NCBI GenBank assembly: GCA_902806565.1
Contig: CADCXA010000056.1
Span: 992,001 to 1,056,000 of the forward strand
Reading direction: 5' to 3'
DNA length: 64,000 nt
DNA from: Hypoxylon rubiginosum
Lineage: Eukaryota > Ascomycota > Sordariomycetes > Xylariales > Hypoxylaceae
A program made the position numbers and the translations under genes. Under the pieces are notes generated by a model that saw only the letters and a list, made by a program, of their open reading frames with translations, ran no database searches and was not told where the DNA came from. Below are positions 1 through 12,106 of this stretch, one piece after another (position 1 is the first letter of the stretch; every line of letters starts with the position of its first letter).

Positions 1-634
1 CCACTGTCGTTAACTAATCCGACGACGGAAAAGTGGAGGCTTATTTCCACGGAAGTCCGTGGACGAGTGCTTTCGAAGAGCTGCTCACGTAACATTGCTT
101 AGGGGGCCCTGGTAGTCCGTCCAATTTCAGAATGGTTATGATATGAGTTGATATGTTGTCATCGAGTACGCCGTGGACTTCATTACCGGACTACGCAAGC
201 CATATGCATAGGGCTATAGGTCAGGAACGACTCTATGAAGTGGGTTTCAACTCTACGATACGTAGCAGGACAAACTGACCAATCATTGTCAATAGTTGAA
301 GATTCATACACCTATCCACCTCCTTATCTACTTACATGAAATGGGCGAGATTGATAATGCACATGATAAAACGAGGACGTGATCCGCTCGAAGCAGACCT
401 TATCGTCAGGACATGCTCAAGGCGTTTCCGTACGTCATTGAATGTGGCATAGGGCGCGATTGACAAGCGCGGGGTTGTATAATAAGAGAATAAGAGCATT
501 TGCCCATTTGCCTAGGGATTCGAGGTTAAAGATCTCTTCAAAATAAATTTATCTTAGGGACAGGAACGATATAGGTCACTAAGATATAATTAATATAGAT
601 CAGTAAGACCTGCGTTAAGAATTGATCAAACCAG
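1..634. other. Intergenic, no gene seen
   Basis: No frame here has coding character or splice-linked exons. The last 100 bases are AT-rich and form the upstream region of the GFA-family gene. No clear TATA box, repeat or RNA gene was recognised. Confidence 0.5.
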
Positions 635-1218
635 ATGTCTGGATCACCATCCGTCAATGACTTCGCCAAGCCCGAGTCTATCACGGGTGGCTGTCTCTGC
701 GGTTCAATCCGATACCGAGCCAACTTTCCGAAGGATCATGACTTTTTGAAATTGGTGCGTATGAAGACTCTTTTTAATGCCAATGAACCAACCTCCTTAG
801 CTGACGAGAACCTACACATATACAGAGCGGAAGTTGCCAATGCACGCAATGCCGTCGCAACACGGGCGCCCTAATCTTCATGGCGCACACCGTCGCCCTG
901 CGCGACTTCACCTACCTGACCCCCACGACGACCCTCAAAAACTACTACGCGACGCCGGGCATCCAGCGCGGCTTCTGCACCGGCTGCGGCAGCTTCCTGT
1001 ACTGGCGCGACGAGTCGCGCGACGACGTCGAGATCGCGGTGGGGTGCGTGGACCCGGAGTTCCTGTCCAAGTTCGGGTTCGCGCTCGCGAACGCGTCGGG
1101 CAACAACGTGTGGTGCGAGAACGAGATCAAGGGCGTCACCGATGGGTTTGTTGGCAAGGTAGGGCGCGGTATCAAGTGGGCTAGGAGTAGCGAGGAGGCG
1201 ATACGATGTAAGTTGTGA
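635..1218 (+). CDS. GFA-family (glutathione-dependent formaldehyde-activating enzyme-like) zinc-binding protein
   Basis: Two exons, 635-754 and 826-1218, give a protein of about 170 residues. The 71-bp phase-0 intron has donor GTGCGT, a CTGACG branch site and acceptor ACAG. The family signature only becomes complete after splicing: exon 1 carries GGCLCGSIRY, exon 2 begins SGSCQCTQCRRNTGA, and GFCTGCGSFLYW follows. These are the paired-cysteine zinc ligands of the GFA/CENP-V fold. The family is named after a bacterial enzyme proposed to form S-hydroxymethylglutathione, but most fungal members have no assigned substrate, so the function here is inferred from fold only. The length fits a single-domain member. 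Exon 2 is much more GC-rich than exon 1. The 635 start is the first ATG in frame and lies just before the signature. Confidence 0.88.
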
Positions 1219-1334
1219 GGTGTGCGTCAAAGCGGTGTTACGAAAGGCCGCGAGAAAGCTAGAGTGGTAGCATAGGAATATATTCTTGTGTGGCATACTG
1301 CATGTACGTCGAGAACATACCAGTCAAGGACGAA

Positions 1335-1405
1335 GCATCAGTGGTTTAGTGGTAAAATCCATCGTTGCCATCGATGGGCCCCGCGTTCGATTCGCGGCTG
1401 ATGCA
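1335..1405 (+). tRNA. tRNA-Gly (anticodon GCC)
   Basis: A full cloverleaf can be drawn. The acceptor stem GCATCAG pairs with CTGATGC, there is a D-arm with an A-box-like TGGTTTAGTGG, and the anticodon stem CATCG/CGATG closes a seven-base loop with GCC at 1367-1369. The T-arm CCGCG/CGCGG carries the B-box GTTCGATTC. No intron is present. It decodes GGC and GGU glycine codons. Confidence 0.95.
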
Positions 1406-1416
1406 TTTGGTACAAA

Positions 1417-1421
1417 TTTTT
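1417..1421 (+). terminator. RNA polymerase III terminator of tRNA-Gly
   Basis: A run of five T residues lies 11 bases after the tRNA 3' end. This is the usual Pol III stop signal. Confidence 0.7.
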
Positions 1422-2058
1422 GGTTGCTTTTGTTTTGTCTTTGGTAATTAACCCCTTCAGCCCCTTGTATAAATTTCACCTTATTTTATTATTAACAAAG
1501 ATTTACTATTATAGTGCGGGGCAATCTAAATCTAGTGGCGCTCTCACAGTCAATCGAAGCCAGCTGAGCCTTGGCGCCTGCATCACCCGCAACAGTAGCA
1601 GCATATGTGACTCGATAGTATGCGTAAAGGGATACCTAAAACACCATGGCCCTTTATGATAATAGGTGTATAGAGCTGGTTACGTCGAGCGACTATAACT
1701 TTCCATGTCCAGTGGTTATCAACACCGTGAGTCCAAGGCGTCCAGCGAATTAGCCGGGCAGCGTGATCTACCTACGTGCGTCCCCGTCCATTTCACCGGG
1801 CGCAATTCATCCAAGAATCTCCATCAAATCACATAAAACAGCACACCCAGAATCCATTTAAAGGATGTAGGCAAATCAAGTACCTGGGTAGGTAGATCAA
1901 CCTATAATCTCTCTCTTCAGCTACTGCACGAAGGTATATACATTGAAAGCTTCTCTCCCCCCTTCTTTAGCTCTCTCTCCCATCAACATACACTTCATCT
2001 CACCTTACCTCACCTCATCCCCAAACGTTCCCCCCCCTTTTTCTTTCCTTCAAGCGAC
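1422..2058. other. Intergenic
   Basis: This is the space between the tRNA and the 3' end of the chitinase gene. It holds C-rich and CT-rich tracts, probably in the chitinase 3' UTR. No gene is supported. Confidence 0.4.
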
Positions 2059-4891
2059 TCACAAGACGAGCGCCGCAGCCACAGCCAACAGACCGGCGAA
2101 GCCGAACGTAGCCGTCTTGGCAGCAGCACCGGCGGTCACGACCGACGCCGTCGGGTACGCCGCGGGCGAGACCGCCGCGGAGCAGCCGCTGCCGGAGCAC
2201 ACGATGGACGTGTACCCGGCGGCGCCGGTGGTGGTGGTCGGCTTAACAGGGTATCCCGTGCCGGCCGCGCTCGAGTACGCGGAGGCGGTGCCGTTGCTGC
2301 TGCTGCCCGTCGGGTACACGGGGATCGCGATCGTCTGGATCGTCGTCGGCGTGTACACGGCGCTACTAGAGCTGGAAGAGCCGGGGGCGTTGCCGGCAGG
2401 GTAGCTGGACGCGACGGCTACCGATACCGGCTTCGACTGCGAGGCCGAGCCAGCAGGGTACGTGGCCGCGGCGGTAGCGGAGGTAGCGGCGGGCGTGGTC
2501 TCGCTGCCGCTGCCGCCGGGGTACGTCGTGAGGCCGACGGTGACGGTCTCGGTGGTGGCGGAGCCGACCTTGGTGCTGTAAATAGCGCTGGTGACGACGG
2601 CCGGGATCGAGGTAGCGGGGGTCGTCTGGGCTTCGGTGACGACGGTCGTGGATACGGCGATGGTCTCGGTAGTGACAGTGACGGAGTTGGCTGGGCAGTT
2701 GGTCACCGAGGCTGGGCACTTGGTAATAGTGCTGACGCGAGTGCTGTAGATAGTACTCGTGCTCGTGATCGGCTTCTGGGTCTCGGTCTCGGTGATCGGG
2801 CACACGGTAGTATATAAGGGGATTGTCTCGGTGACGACGGCGCCCCTGCCCGGGCAATTAGTGATGCTGGGAGCGCACGATGTCACGGTGTAGGTAGTCG
2901 TGGTCATGACGGTGCTGGTCGTGTATCCTAGAGTCGAGGCGGAGCTAGTGGTGAGGGAAGACGAAGGGTAGACGCTCGCGGAGCCTGAAGCAGAAGCAGC
3001 GCTAGAAGTAGTAGTTGCCGTAGCGTAGCTGCTGGATGTGATGGTCTGCGAAGCGGATACCGATCCGGTGGTGGTGGCGGAGATGCTAACGGTAGCCGAC
3101 TCGATGTACGAGCTAGACGTCTCATCATCGGGAGGGCAATCATCTTCTTCAGAAGAGGTTGACGAGGCGCTGTACGAGGAAGAAGTAGTTGTAGACACAA
3201 CGACGCTGGAAGTCGACGTCACGATGGAAGAGCTCGTCGCGCTGTCAGTCAATGTCTCGCTGGCAGTTTCTGAGCTGCTAGAGGTGGCGATATAGGAAGA
3301 CGATGTCGAATAAGACACAATGCTGCTGCTAGTAGCCGAGCTGCTAGAAGTGGCAATGTAGGAAGACGACGTCGAAGACGGCAGAGTGCTGCTGGTGCTA
3401 GTGACCGAGCTTGAAGTGCTGTCGGTGCAAGTCTCGGTTATCGAGGCAGCACTGCTGGAGGTAGCGGTGGAAGAGAATGCGCTGCTGGTGGTGGTCGCCG
3501 AGCTGCTGCTGCTCGACGTGCTATCAGTGCAAGTCTCGCTGGCGGTAGCCGTGCTCGAGGCCGTGCTGGAGACAGCGCTGGAAGTGGTGCTGGAGACAGC
3601 GCTGGAGGTGGTGCTAACGGCGGAGGAGATCGACGAGCTGGTAGACGACGTCGTAGCCGACGAAGACACGGAGGAGCTCGTAGTCGTGGCCGGCTTGCAG
3701 ACGTCACCTGCGCAGCCACCACACTTCAGAGCCTCAGCAAGGGCCTGGTTGTACGCCTGGCCCGCTAGGTCCATGTTGGTGGAAGCGTAGTACGCGTCCC
3801 AAACCATGGCACCTCCGAAGTGGGCCCTGTTCTTGTACGAGCAGATGAGGTTCTTCGCCGCATCGTGGGTGATGTAGCCGCTACCAAGGTGGCTGGCAGT
3901 AATGCTGCCTGGAAGACCGATGAAGAGCTCGGCGTCGTCGTTGATACCACCGGTGATGAAGTCCTCCCACAGATCGTAGTTGAAGGTGGCCCGGGTAACA
4001 GCGTCGCAAGTCGGGTTGTTGTAAAATTGAATCCAGAGCTTGTCGAACTTGGCCTCCTGAAGAATGGTCTTCATCTGGAAGTAGTCGTCAGATTGCGGGC
4101 ACTGAGGGGCGGCCGTGAGGATCATATCCTGGTTGTTGTTGTCGATCAGGTCGCGAAGGTGGTTGACCATGCGGACATACGGCTCCTGGTTAGCTATATG
4201 TTTGAGTTAGCAATGTGCAAAATTCGATGAGCCTATTTATGAAACAATGAATTCTATCATGAGATAGTCAGAAATAAAACAATTGGGCCTTACCGAACTT
4301 GGTCTCGATGTCGAAATCGAAACCGTCAACGCAAGTATGCTCAGTACTGGACGGATCGAAAGGTCGAGGACCGTTGTAGCCTTGCGTGTAAGGACCGAAA
4401 GAAGAGAAAAGGAATTCGGCAAAGTCGACGCCATCCTGAACCGTGGTGAGAGAGTAGTTGCTGGTCGCAGTATATTCTCCTCCGATGGATAGCAGCACCT
4501 TCTTTCCTAGCTTCTGACACTTCTGAATATCCTCCTTAATGAACGAACATCCGCTCAGGAGCTTGGAATTCTGGCCACTCTTGACGTAGACATCGGCGGC
4601 ACAGTGAGCAGCGAAGTTGGTTCCGGGATAGTTGGTGCTGTTTCCGTGCTCTGGCGAGTTGTTCACGAAAGCAAGAGTAACGTAATCGATGCTGTCCGAT
4701 TCACAGTGAGCCCCTAGGGTATCAGTGCTAGGTCCTGCTTGCCCCTATAAATAAAAGTCAGCACGTTTGAGCGTCATTTGAGAGCGGAATTCTCATACCC
4801 AGTAGGCGTTGAGCTTATAGTCCGGCGTGTAGGTGGCAAAAGCAGAGGATGCCGAAAGGGCGGCGAGAAGGAACGAGTTTTTCAACAACAT
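2059..4891 (-). CDS. GPI-anchored class III (GH18) chitinase with Ser/Thr-rich stalk
   Basis: Three exons (4891-4799, 4744-4294, 4193-2059) join in phase and give about 892 residues. An N-terminal secretion signal (MLLKNSFLLAALSASSAFA) is followed by a glycoside hydrolase 18 barrel. SIGG lies near residues 117-120 and the catalytic DGFDFDIE (DxxDxDxE) near 171-178, with the last Glu as acid/base. After about residue 340 comes a very long Ser/Thr-rich, low-complexity region that is probably heavily O-mannosylated. The C-terminus ends in a small-residue/hydrophobic tail (GFAGLLAVAAALVL), as expected of a GPI-anchoring signal. The predicted role is hydrolysis of chitin at the cell wall during growth, septation or autolysis. 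The nearest families by architecture are yeast Cht2/Cts1-like and Aspergillus ChiA-like chitinases. The low-complexity coding creates long spurious antisense frames. Confidence 0.93.
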
Positions 4892-6997
4892 CTTGATGAT
4901 TATATTATGAGATTAAGTGATACGTAAAAATAAAGATTGTAAAGTGGCCTAAGCCGTAATGAATGTGGTTGTCGAGTTACTCAACGAAAGGACGCAAACA
5001 AGATGTTTGCTACGGCTGGCGTACAGACCGTTTATTGTCGACTTGGCAAATGGGATGGAAGGAGAGAAGGAAGGAAAGAACGGCAAGAAAAGAGAGGTTG
5101 CCTACGGACTCATTTTGACCTACCTGCCATTACCTACTACCGCCCCTTACTGGCCTTGTCGGCGGTATGTCGCCCGGCCGGGTGTCTTTCATAGCGACTG
5201 CCGCACGCTAGAGCTTAGCGAAGCCCTACAACGAGCTCGACAAGCGACTAAAACTCGACAAACACATAAAGGCATCCATTAATTCTTCTCCATATCCGTT
5301 TCCGATCAATTTCCCAACTTATTCCAGGTGAGATTACCACGTCCCAAATGAGACCGCTCCCCGAAGCAACCCTTGGTGGTCAGCTGCAGATGTCGCAGAG
5401 TCGCCGCCGAACCGAACCCATCGCATTGGGCACCACGAAAACTAACAGGACTATCAGTTTTAGGAAGGTGACCCAAATCCAGGAACAAGTATAGCGGCTC
5501 AGCCTAGGAACGGGTCCTATGGCGCTCTAGACTGGGGGGCGACAAGGGGAAGTGATTGGCTCGTTCTATAAAATCGTGCGATGGAAAACCTATTGAACGG
5601 CGCAGCATGCCTCTCATAGGTTGAAGGCGGTCTGGCCGGTGCGCTCGGTAGAGATCGTTGGAGATCTAGTGCCAGGGGTAAGACCAGGGGTAGACCAAGG
5701 AGTCAGGTCTTGTCGGACCGGCCGCGGCTCGCTTAGACGAGTTTGTTTGATGGAGAAAATTGCGAAGGGGAAAAGATCATCACCGTTCGCCAACGACATG
5801 CGATGAATGAGGCTCCCAAGGCACCTACACCTATCTAAGGTAAGGAAAAGTTGAAGTGTGAACGCGTGATCGAATCTTTAATTTTCAATATTTTCATCAC
5901 GTCTATTTCTTTTCTGGTCAACTGGATAGCTGCCGCTGCAGAAGCGCCGTTTTATCCGTCTTCGTCCCAATTTACTTGCTTAGACCTGAATGCTAGGGGA
6001 GCTCCGGCTCTCTTATGGCGCGTCGCTAATCGGTAGCGCCCATCCTCGCGGTCCACGGATGCAAAAAAAGTCCCCCCCTTTTTAGTGTCGGACAGGCACA
6101 TAGAACAGGGCATGATATACAGTAAATGCACAGGGCATGATATACAGTAAATGCGGTACCGGTCTGCTCTAAACGCCATGCATGGAGGAGTAAGGACTTT
6201 CAATAATCGCTAGTTCGAGTCGAGATGACGTTGCCTACACTGACTTGCAGGTCTACGGATGTAGTTGCAATTGAACCTAGGCGCTCAGCAAGTAACAAGT
6301 GGTCCATCTGGTTCTTTTCCCACATACTCGACAGTTCTTTGACGTCAATTTAACCTAGAGGCATTGTGAATGAGCTCATAGTTGTCGTCAGCCTCGATAC
6401 AGGAGTGCAGATTTTGCCGGCTGTAAGATTAGGTACCACCTAAAGGTCGCTGCAGCCATCTCTCGCCAGCGCCAGTGTGATCAGCTCTGGTACCTAAGCA
6501 CATTGGCGCCTGGAGTGGACCATGGACATGTGCGAAGCCAATCGTGCGAGATGATTTCGACTGTGCCGGATATTAAGTGTAACCATCTCGACGCAAATTT
6601 TCAGCACGAGATAGGGCAGAAAAAGGATAGGATGATTGAGACGACTGAGTCCACCGATTCGACTGAATAGGTTCATGATTGGTAATGCCCCCTATTTAAT
6701 TCCTCCGTAGCACGGTGCTCCGGACAGTATATGCACGCGCCAGGAGTATATGCGCATCCCATGTCCAGGCTGCTCCAACAACATTACTGCGCCGCAGGAC
6801 TTGAATGTTACGTAGCTTCGTGCCGAAGAGCTCGGCTCTTACCACCAGCTAATATAACGTCTCCAACCTACTAAATTTCTGGAGTGACTCATCCCGTACC
6901 CTACTCCTACACCGATGCCTGGAACCCCGAGTCGAATTTGAATGCACGCGCTCCACATCCGTCACTACCCGCGCTAGAAATTTTGATATATCATAAA
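4892..6997. other. Intergenic, 2.1 kb
   Basis: This is the chitinase promoter side, followed by the 3' side of the next minus-strand gene. Apart from one 25-bp tandem duplication there are only short frames without family motifs or plausible splice partners. Confidence 0.5.
6105..6154. repeat. Tandem duplication, 2 x 25 bp
   Basis: A 25-base unit starting ACAGGGCATGATATACAGTA is present twice, head to tail, with no mismatch. Confidence 0.9.
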
Positions 6998-9900
6998 CTA
7001 TGGTCGTGGGAAGGGCACATTGTTAGGTGGCGGAAGATGAACAATATTAGCATCTCCCTCACGACTCCTCCTTGGCCGCGGTGGCGTAGGGGGTTTATAC
7101 CTTTCGACGAGATTCTGGGGAAATATGCCCTCTTTCTTAGCTCCACAGTCGTCGACATACCCTCCACCGTACCAGTTCGAATCTTCCTCGTCCGTAACCG
7201 TTACTATTTGGCCAATACCAAATGAGAGATCCTCAGCGTGGTCTGACGTGTAGTCATAGATGGCCTTTACCTTGAATGGTACCGTCGTAGCCGCCACCTC
7301 AAGATTATGGTGGTTGTCCGCTCCGGCAAGGCCAGTCAGAAGGTCGAAATCGAAATCGACGTTCGATATGCCTTCCAATTCGTTACCAAACAGGGGAATC
7401 GAAGAATCCAAAGCCGCCGGTCGATCATCCATTACGAGGCTTGACCATGGCTCGTGGAGGGACCAAGAATCCGGTAGGATTGGATTTAAGTCAGGAATTG
7501 GCATGCCTGCCGTTGTTTCGACAGGTATAACAGGGTTTGCTTCGTTCTCTACTGGGATAGCAGCATGGAACTCGTCGTGAAGTTCGGCCTGTACGTCACG
7601 GAAAATCCCTTGTAGCTGGCTTTTTAACGTATCGGTAGCGTCTCTCTCTGCTGACTCGAGGGCCTCGTCGATCCTACTCTCTAGGACTCGGTATATTCGC
7701 GGGCAGAGCTCCCTCTGTAGAAATTCCTCGTAGCGTTTGGCCGTGGTGTTTAGGTGTGGTGAATCGGCGAAGTTCGCCTCGATATGGTTCTCGTGATCTA
7801 CCTTGTCAGACAAAACGAATATGGTATTAACGCAAGGAACTTACATGGCGAAGGTAAATCCCTAGGATTGTCAGCCGGAAAAATCATGGTATATACGTAT
7901 CTCCATTTATCTGCTTCGGTTTTCTTGTTGAAATCCTTGTTACGGCTTCGAAGAAGCTTCTCCGTGGTAGAATTGATCCCCTCCCTAAGCTGTTTGGGTC
8001 TGGTCACACATGGAGGATCCTGCCTCATGTGATTCTCTAAGGAAAGTTCAGAATCGATTTGTGTATCACACCGGGGGCAAACTAGTGGTAGCCTGTGCGC
8101 CCTATAAAGATGCTCTCTATTCCTCAGTTAGTGTCCAAGAGCTCGCCGCAATTCGAGCATCCATGATAGGGCGAAACATACTTTAGTCTATGTACTGTAA
8201 GGAAACCGGGGCCGTAGCAGGCTCTCCTGGGTAAATTTGTGTTGGCGTGCCGTCGGTGGTAACTCCGCTGATAATATGGACATGCGAATTTCCTCGCTCG
8301 GTCAAGCCCATCACCGTCGACCCCTGACTTAGCTCGCTTTGGTTGTTGGCCTTCATCGCCTTCTTCATTGTCATTATCTTCATCGCCCCTCGAGAGACGA
8401 CGTTTCCCTTTTGGATCGCGAGATTTATTCCGTTGATTGCCAGAAGACTGCCCAGCAGTTGGGCTTTCTCTTGTAGCACCCGATGTACCTGATTCGCCCT
8501 CCTCCGTTGTACCTGAGGCTGCAAGACGGCTGTAGCTTGAATATACTATATCCATGAGGTCACGAAGTAGTGCGCGTTTCTTTTCTGCTCGTCTAATATA
8601 GACGTTTTCTTCTTCGTCAAGGCCATCTTCACTACCTTCATTCATTGAGTTACTCGAGGCCTCGGATTCTCCCTGGGAAGGCGTCGTACAAGGGCTGGCA
8701 ATTTCAGAAGTGCGTCGCGGTGATGACAACGAGGATTCGCTAGGGGAACCAGGTACACTTGTAAAATCCGTTCCAGAAGGGTCCGATTGTTCACATTCCG
8801 TTGGTTCCGGCATAGGTTGTTTGTTATTATGTTGTAGTAGACTCTCATGACGATTATCATCCGTCAGCATAGCCGTTTTTCTCGACCCTCCTGGCAAGCT
8901 ATCAGCATAACGATGTTTCTTAGTGACATTGCCATTTTGGTTCAAGGGCCGTGGGACCTTGTGAACGCTTAAAAATACCCAACAAATATTACACAGAGGC
9001 TGTCCTTCTGGACTGCGCCGCCATAACGACGTAATCTGTGTAGAGCAGTGTATACATGTGGTGCGTGGATTTTCATGTCCCTGACTTCCCGTAGGGGCTT
9101 GTAACTCGCTTGTAACATTCATATCGCTTGTCGAGACGCGTTTAGAATCAGTAGGCATATGAGGATCAGCAGGTTTAGTTTTCAACCATGTTCGAATCGG
9201 TAGCTGTGTATGTCTGTATAATAACGTTAGACTGAAGTAATTGACTTCAATATCCCGAAGTCACACACTCTTGCTTTAACCGCGGAAACTTTGCCGTAAA
9301 ATCAAGGAGCAGCTGACTAGCACCGCAAAGCTTTTGATGGCGCTCTAGATCGACATTTCGAGTGAAACTAGTTTTGCACGGTTCGCATATATAAAGTCGT
9401 TCAACTATAATGCATGTCAACCATGCACAGAAAAGCGGCAATTGACGACTAGCCACTGTAAGCAAGGGATTTCATATACCTGCGCGGTTCCTATGAACAG
9501 GTTCCTGCAGCACTGAAACGTTTGCAGTTGTATCTGCGCCATTAGCTGGTGGGATAAGACCACTTCGATCGTTTTGACCGGAAGTATAATTCCAATACCT
9601 AGCGACATAGTCGTCGTAGTCGTCGTAGGCTTGCTGCAAAATACGCACTTCGTCCTTCCAGGCTGGCCCTCGACGCTTTTCAGCAATCTCATAGTAGGTC
9701 ATGCCTCGGAATTGACGTGTAGGGTTGAACCCCTTCTGCTTCAGCAGGACTTCGATAACTTTCACGTTCTTCTGGCCTATAGCAGCTAGCATGGGCGTGG
9801 AAAATGCCACGAAATCATGCTGTGTTGGGGGCGGGTCCGCGTCTGCCAGCGAAGAGGACATTAGGAAATCTATAAGGTGGTCGTTGCCACGTTTAGCGGC

Positions 9901-10568
9901 CCGTAGGAGGCATGCAATGCCTATGGGGTGTTTTGGGTCCGTTTTAGTAAAACGCGGCTCAATGACTTCCGCCGGAAGCTGATATAGAATAGGAAGTGGT
10001 CGTATTTCTGGATGCACCGGCTCCGGCCTGGGGTATTGGGAGGTCTTCCACCCGTCGTCCCAGTCATAAATCGCTTGGGGTGACTGTCCGTACGCACTTT
10101 GGCTACGGCCTCCATGGCTATAGATGTTTAGATAGGAGGCTTCTAGGATAAAAGAGCAAGTCCATTGCCCAAAGGGAGAAAAATAACATACCTCGAACCG
10201 CTGCTCGCGTACGTGCCAAGAGAGCGGAAGGATTTACTTGACCTATATGATCTGATAGATTTTATCGACAATCGAGAAATTCGAGATAAATTAGTTGCCC
10301 GGGAGATATTAGATGCTCGGGAGAGAGTAGATGCTTGGGAGAGATTGGATTTTGCTGAATATATGGACCGACGTGAGACGACCGATCTCATCGATCCGAT
10401 CGACTCAACAGATTGCCGGGAGCCAATTGATTGCGTGTCGCTTCCTATATTTACACTTCGTTCCCGAAGAACACTTGAGCCACGACGACTCGTAAGTCTC
10501 CAACTTTGAGGAGGAAGACATGGGTAGACGTATTCCTGCGATGCATCATGAAAAAGACGAGACAGCAT
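6998..10568 (-). CDS. Multidomain ankyrin / CCHC / GATA / C2H2 / SH3 protein
   Basis: Six exons (10568-10192, 10117-9480, 9404-9269, 9213-8182, 8101-7845, 7797-6998) join through phase-compatible introns and give about 1079 residues. Residues 1-125 are Ser/Arg-rich with repeated SxxS(R) units. Residues about 195-290 are ankyrin-like (LLRAAKRGNDHLIDFL, then TPMLAAIGQKNVKVIEVLLK). A CCHC finger lies at 345-365 (CEPC...H...C). A GATA finger starts at 437 (CIHC, 17 residues, CNIC, with LWRRSPEGQPLC). A fungal C2H2-type module follows near 692-760 (FACPYYQR, GPGFLTVHRLK, CPRC). Next is a helical ELCPRIYRVLESRIDEAL segment. A C-terminal SH3 domain spans 986-1048 (AIYDY, DSNWYGG, GIFPQNLVE). It could be a DNA-binding regulator or a signalling scaffold. 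Each finger is recognisable, but no known protein with the whole order comes to mind. The start is uncertain; ATG 10568 is the first in frame with the Ser/Arg region. Confidence 0.75.
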
Positions 10569-11230
10569 ACTTTAACCGTGTATAATGGGCACAAAAAAAA
10601 TTTACAATATAAAACCACTGATGAACAGTTCCGAGGTTATCTACTAGGAACGTTGAGAAATGAAGAGCTTTTAGAGGAGGTAGAGATTTAGGCTGAAATT
10701 TTGCGCAATTGCGCAAGGCGTCATATGCGCAACCCATGATACTGTATCAGATGTTTAAAGATGCAAAAGCGAGGATATTCTACGAAACGAGTTATTCATG
10801 AAAGCTGTATGAAAATGTATATATCAGATATTCTTTGAGCGCTTAATTGCGTAAATGCGAGCTGAAAGGGGATGCCTCTTTGAAGATCTTACAACGAGGA
10901 AGGGCAAAAAGCTGCATCCTCTCTCATAGCCGGAACGATGTCATATTGTTATTAAATGCAGAAATTTAAAAGCAGACAGCGATTCGATCTGGATTATCAA
11001 CGATGTTCATCTTACGCATTTCCATAGGCATTTAACAAGTGCGACAGGGAGCGTCGGCATCACGCACCGCTAACTATGTCAGCTTCTTTCTCATCTTGGC
11101 GGCACCTGTCGTGTTCGAGCATACTAGTGACGAAATAATACTATAAGTTTGACGAAGGGTATGTTAAGGTATCGGAATAGTACAGAATGCTAGTAAATTT
11201 TACGTATAGGTATGTTAGTTACATACCGTA
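10569..11230. other. Intergenic
   Basis: AT-rich spacer between two minus-strand genes. No gene, RNA or repeat was recognised. It should contain the promoter of the multidomain gene and the 3' UTR of the pirin gene. Confidence 0.45.
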
Positions 11231-12106
11231 TCATGCTGTATCGAGGACCACAACTTCTGCTTCGACTTCACCAACACTCTCCACTGACAACTTATCTCCA
11301 GCCTGGACACCATCAATGAATACACCGTCGCCCTCACTGTAAATATCCTCTCGGCCATCCACCCGGATTTTGGCTCTACCTTTCTTGGCCATGGGAACGT
11401 GAACGTACACCTTTCTCCTGCTGCTCTCCGTCGCTCCGGCCCCAACGGTCCACTCAAACTTTCCCTTCGGCGCGATCAAGCCGGCCCCCATGACGAAGTC
11501 GGCATGGATAGGGATGGTCCCGTCAATTGCGGGCTCAGCAAGCTTTTCCTGCTCGGACACAGCCTCCGGCCCGCCCTTGAGCGGACTCAGAATGGGCACG
11601 AAGCCCTTGCGCTTCTCGTCGTCTTCGAAGCGGCGGGTGTGGTACCTCGGGGCGAGCCCCCGCTTCCAGGGGATCACCCAGATCTGGAGGAAGTGGACGG
11701 TCTCGTGCGCGTGCTCGTTCTGCTCGGAGTGCGCAATCCCCGTGCCGCCGGTGGTAAATTGCACGTCCCCCCGGCGCATCCGGTAGAACTTGTCCGACTG
11801 CCCACCCTCGGCACCCCTGCGAAGCATGCTATCTCGGTGGGTTAGCTCGCCGGAGATGATGTAGCTAAATATCTCAAAATCCCGATGAGGGTGGGTAGGA
11901 AAGCCCGAATTCGGCTTAACTCGGTCTTCGTTCAGAACCCGCAGCGACCCGAAGTGCGTAAGGTTCGGATCGAACCAGTCAGCGAATGAGAAGCTGTGGT
12001 AGGTGTTGAGCCAGCCGTGGTCGGAATGGCCACGAGCAGCCGACCAGTGAGGTGTGATTTTCGCATGTGGGAGCATCTTGGTTATGGTGGTCTTGATAGT
12101 GTTCAT
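11231..12106 (-). CDS. Pirin-family protein (bicupin, quercetinase-like)
   Basis: An intronless frame of 291 residues. The N-terminal cupin carries the pirin signature: HGWLNTYHSFSFADW, then GFPTHPHRDFEIFSYIISG and TTGGTGIAHSEQN. The His/His/His/Glu metal ligands are visible in HPHRDF and HSEQNEH. A second, less conserved cupin begins near residue 200. Bacterial YhhW and human pirin bind iron or another metal, and some members oxidise quercetin; human pirin is a nuclear cofactor. Which role applies in fungi is not decided by sequence. The length matches the family. The gene is divergent from ADE4, with about 2 kb between the starts. Confidence 0.92.
   Translation of the reverse strand: MNTIKTTITKMLPHAKITPHWSAARGHSDHGWLNTYHSFSFADWFDPNLTHFGSLRVLNEDRVKPNSGFPTHPHRDFEIFSYIISGELTHRDSMLRRGAEGGQSDKFYRMRRGDVQFTTGGTGIAHSEQNEHAHETVHFLQIWVIPWKRGLAPRYHTRRFEDDEKRKGFVPILSPLKGGPEAVSEQEKLAEPAIDGTIPIHADFVMGAGLIAPKGKFEWTVGAGATESSRRKVYVHVPMAKKGRAKIRVDGREDIYSEGDGVFIDGVQAGDKLSVESVGEVEAEVVVLDTA

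Noticed and set aside
2366..3790. Long frames antisense to or out of frame with the chitinase stalk (163, 134 and 94 codons)
   Set aside because: They are by-products of the Ser/Thr codon periodicity; there is no motif and no start context, and the real frame is clear.
8124..9185. Separate GATA-factor gene
   Set aside because: The frame lacks its own ATG at the start, ends in an intron, and joins in phase to the upstream CCHC exon and the downstream C2H2/SH3 exons.
10165..10509. 114-codon plus-strand frame with repeated RE/LD residues
   Set aside because: It is the antisense image of the Ser/Arg repeat in the multidomain gene, which has consistent splicing and conserved domains.
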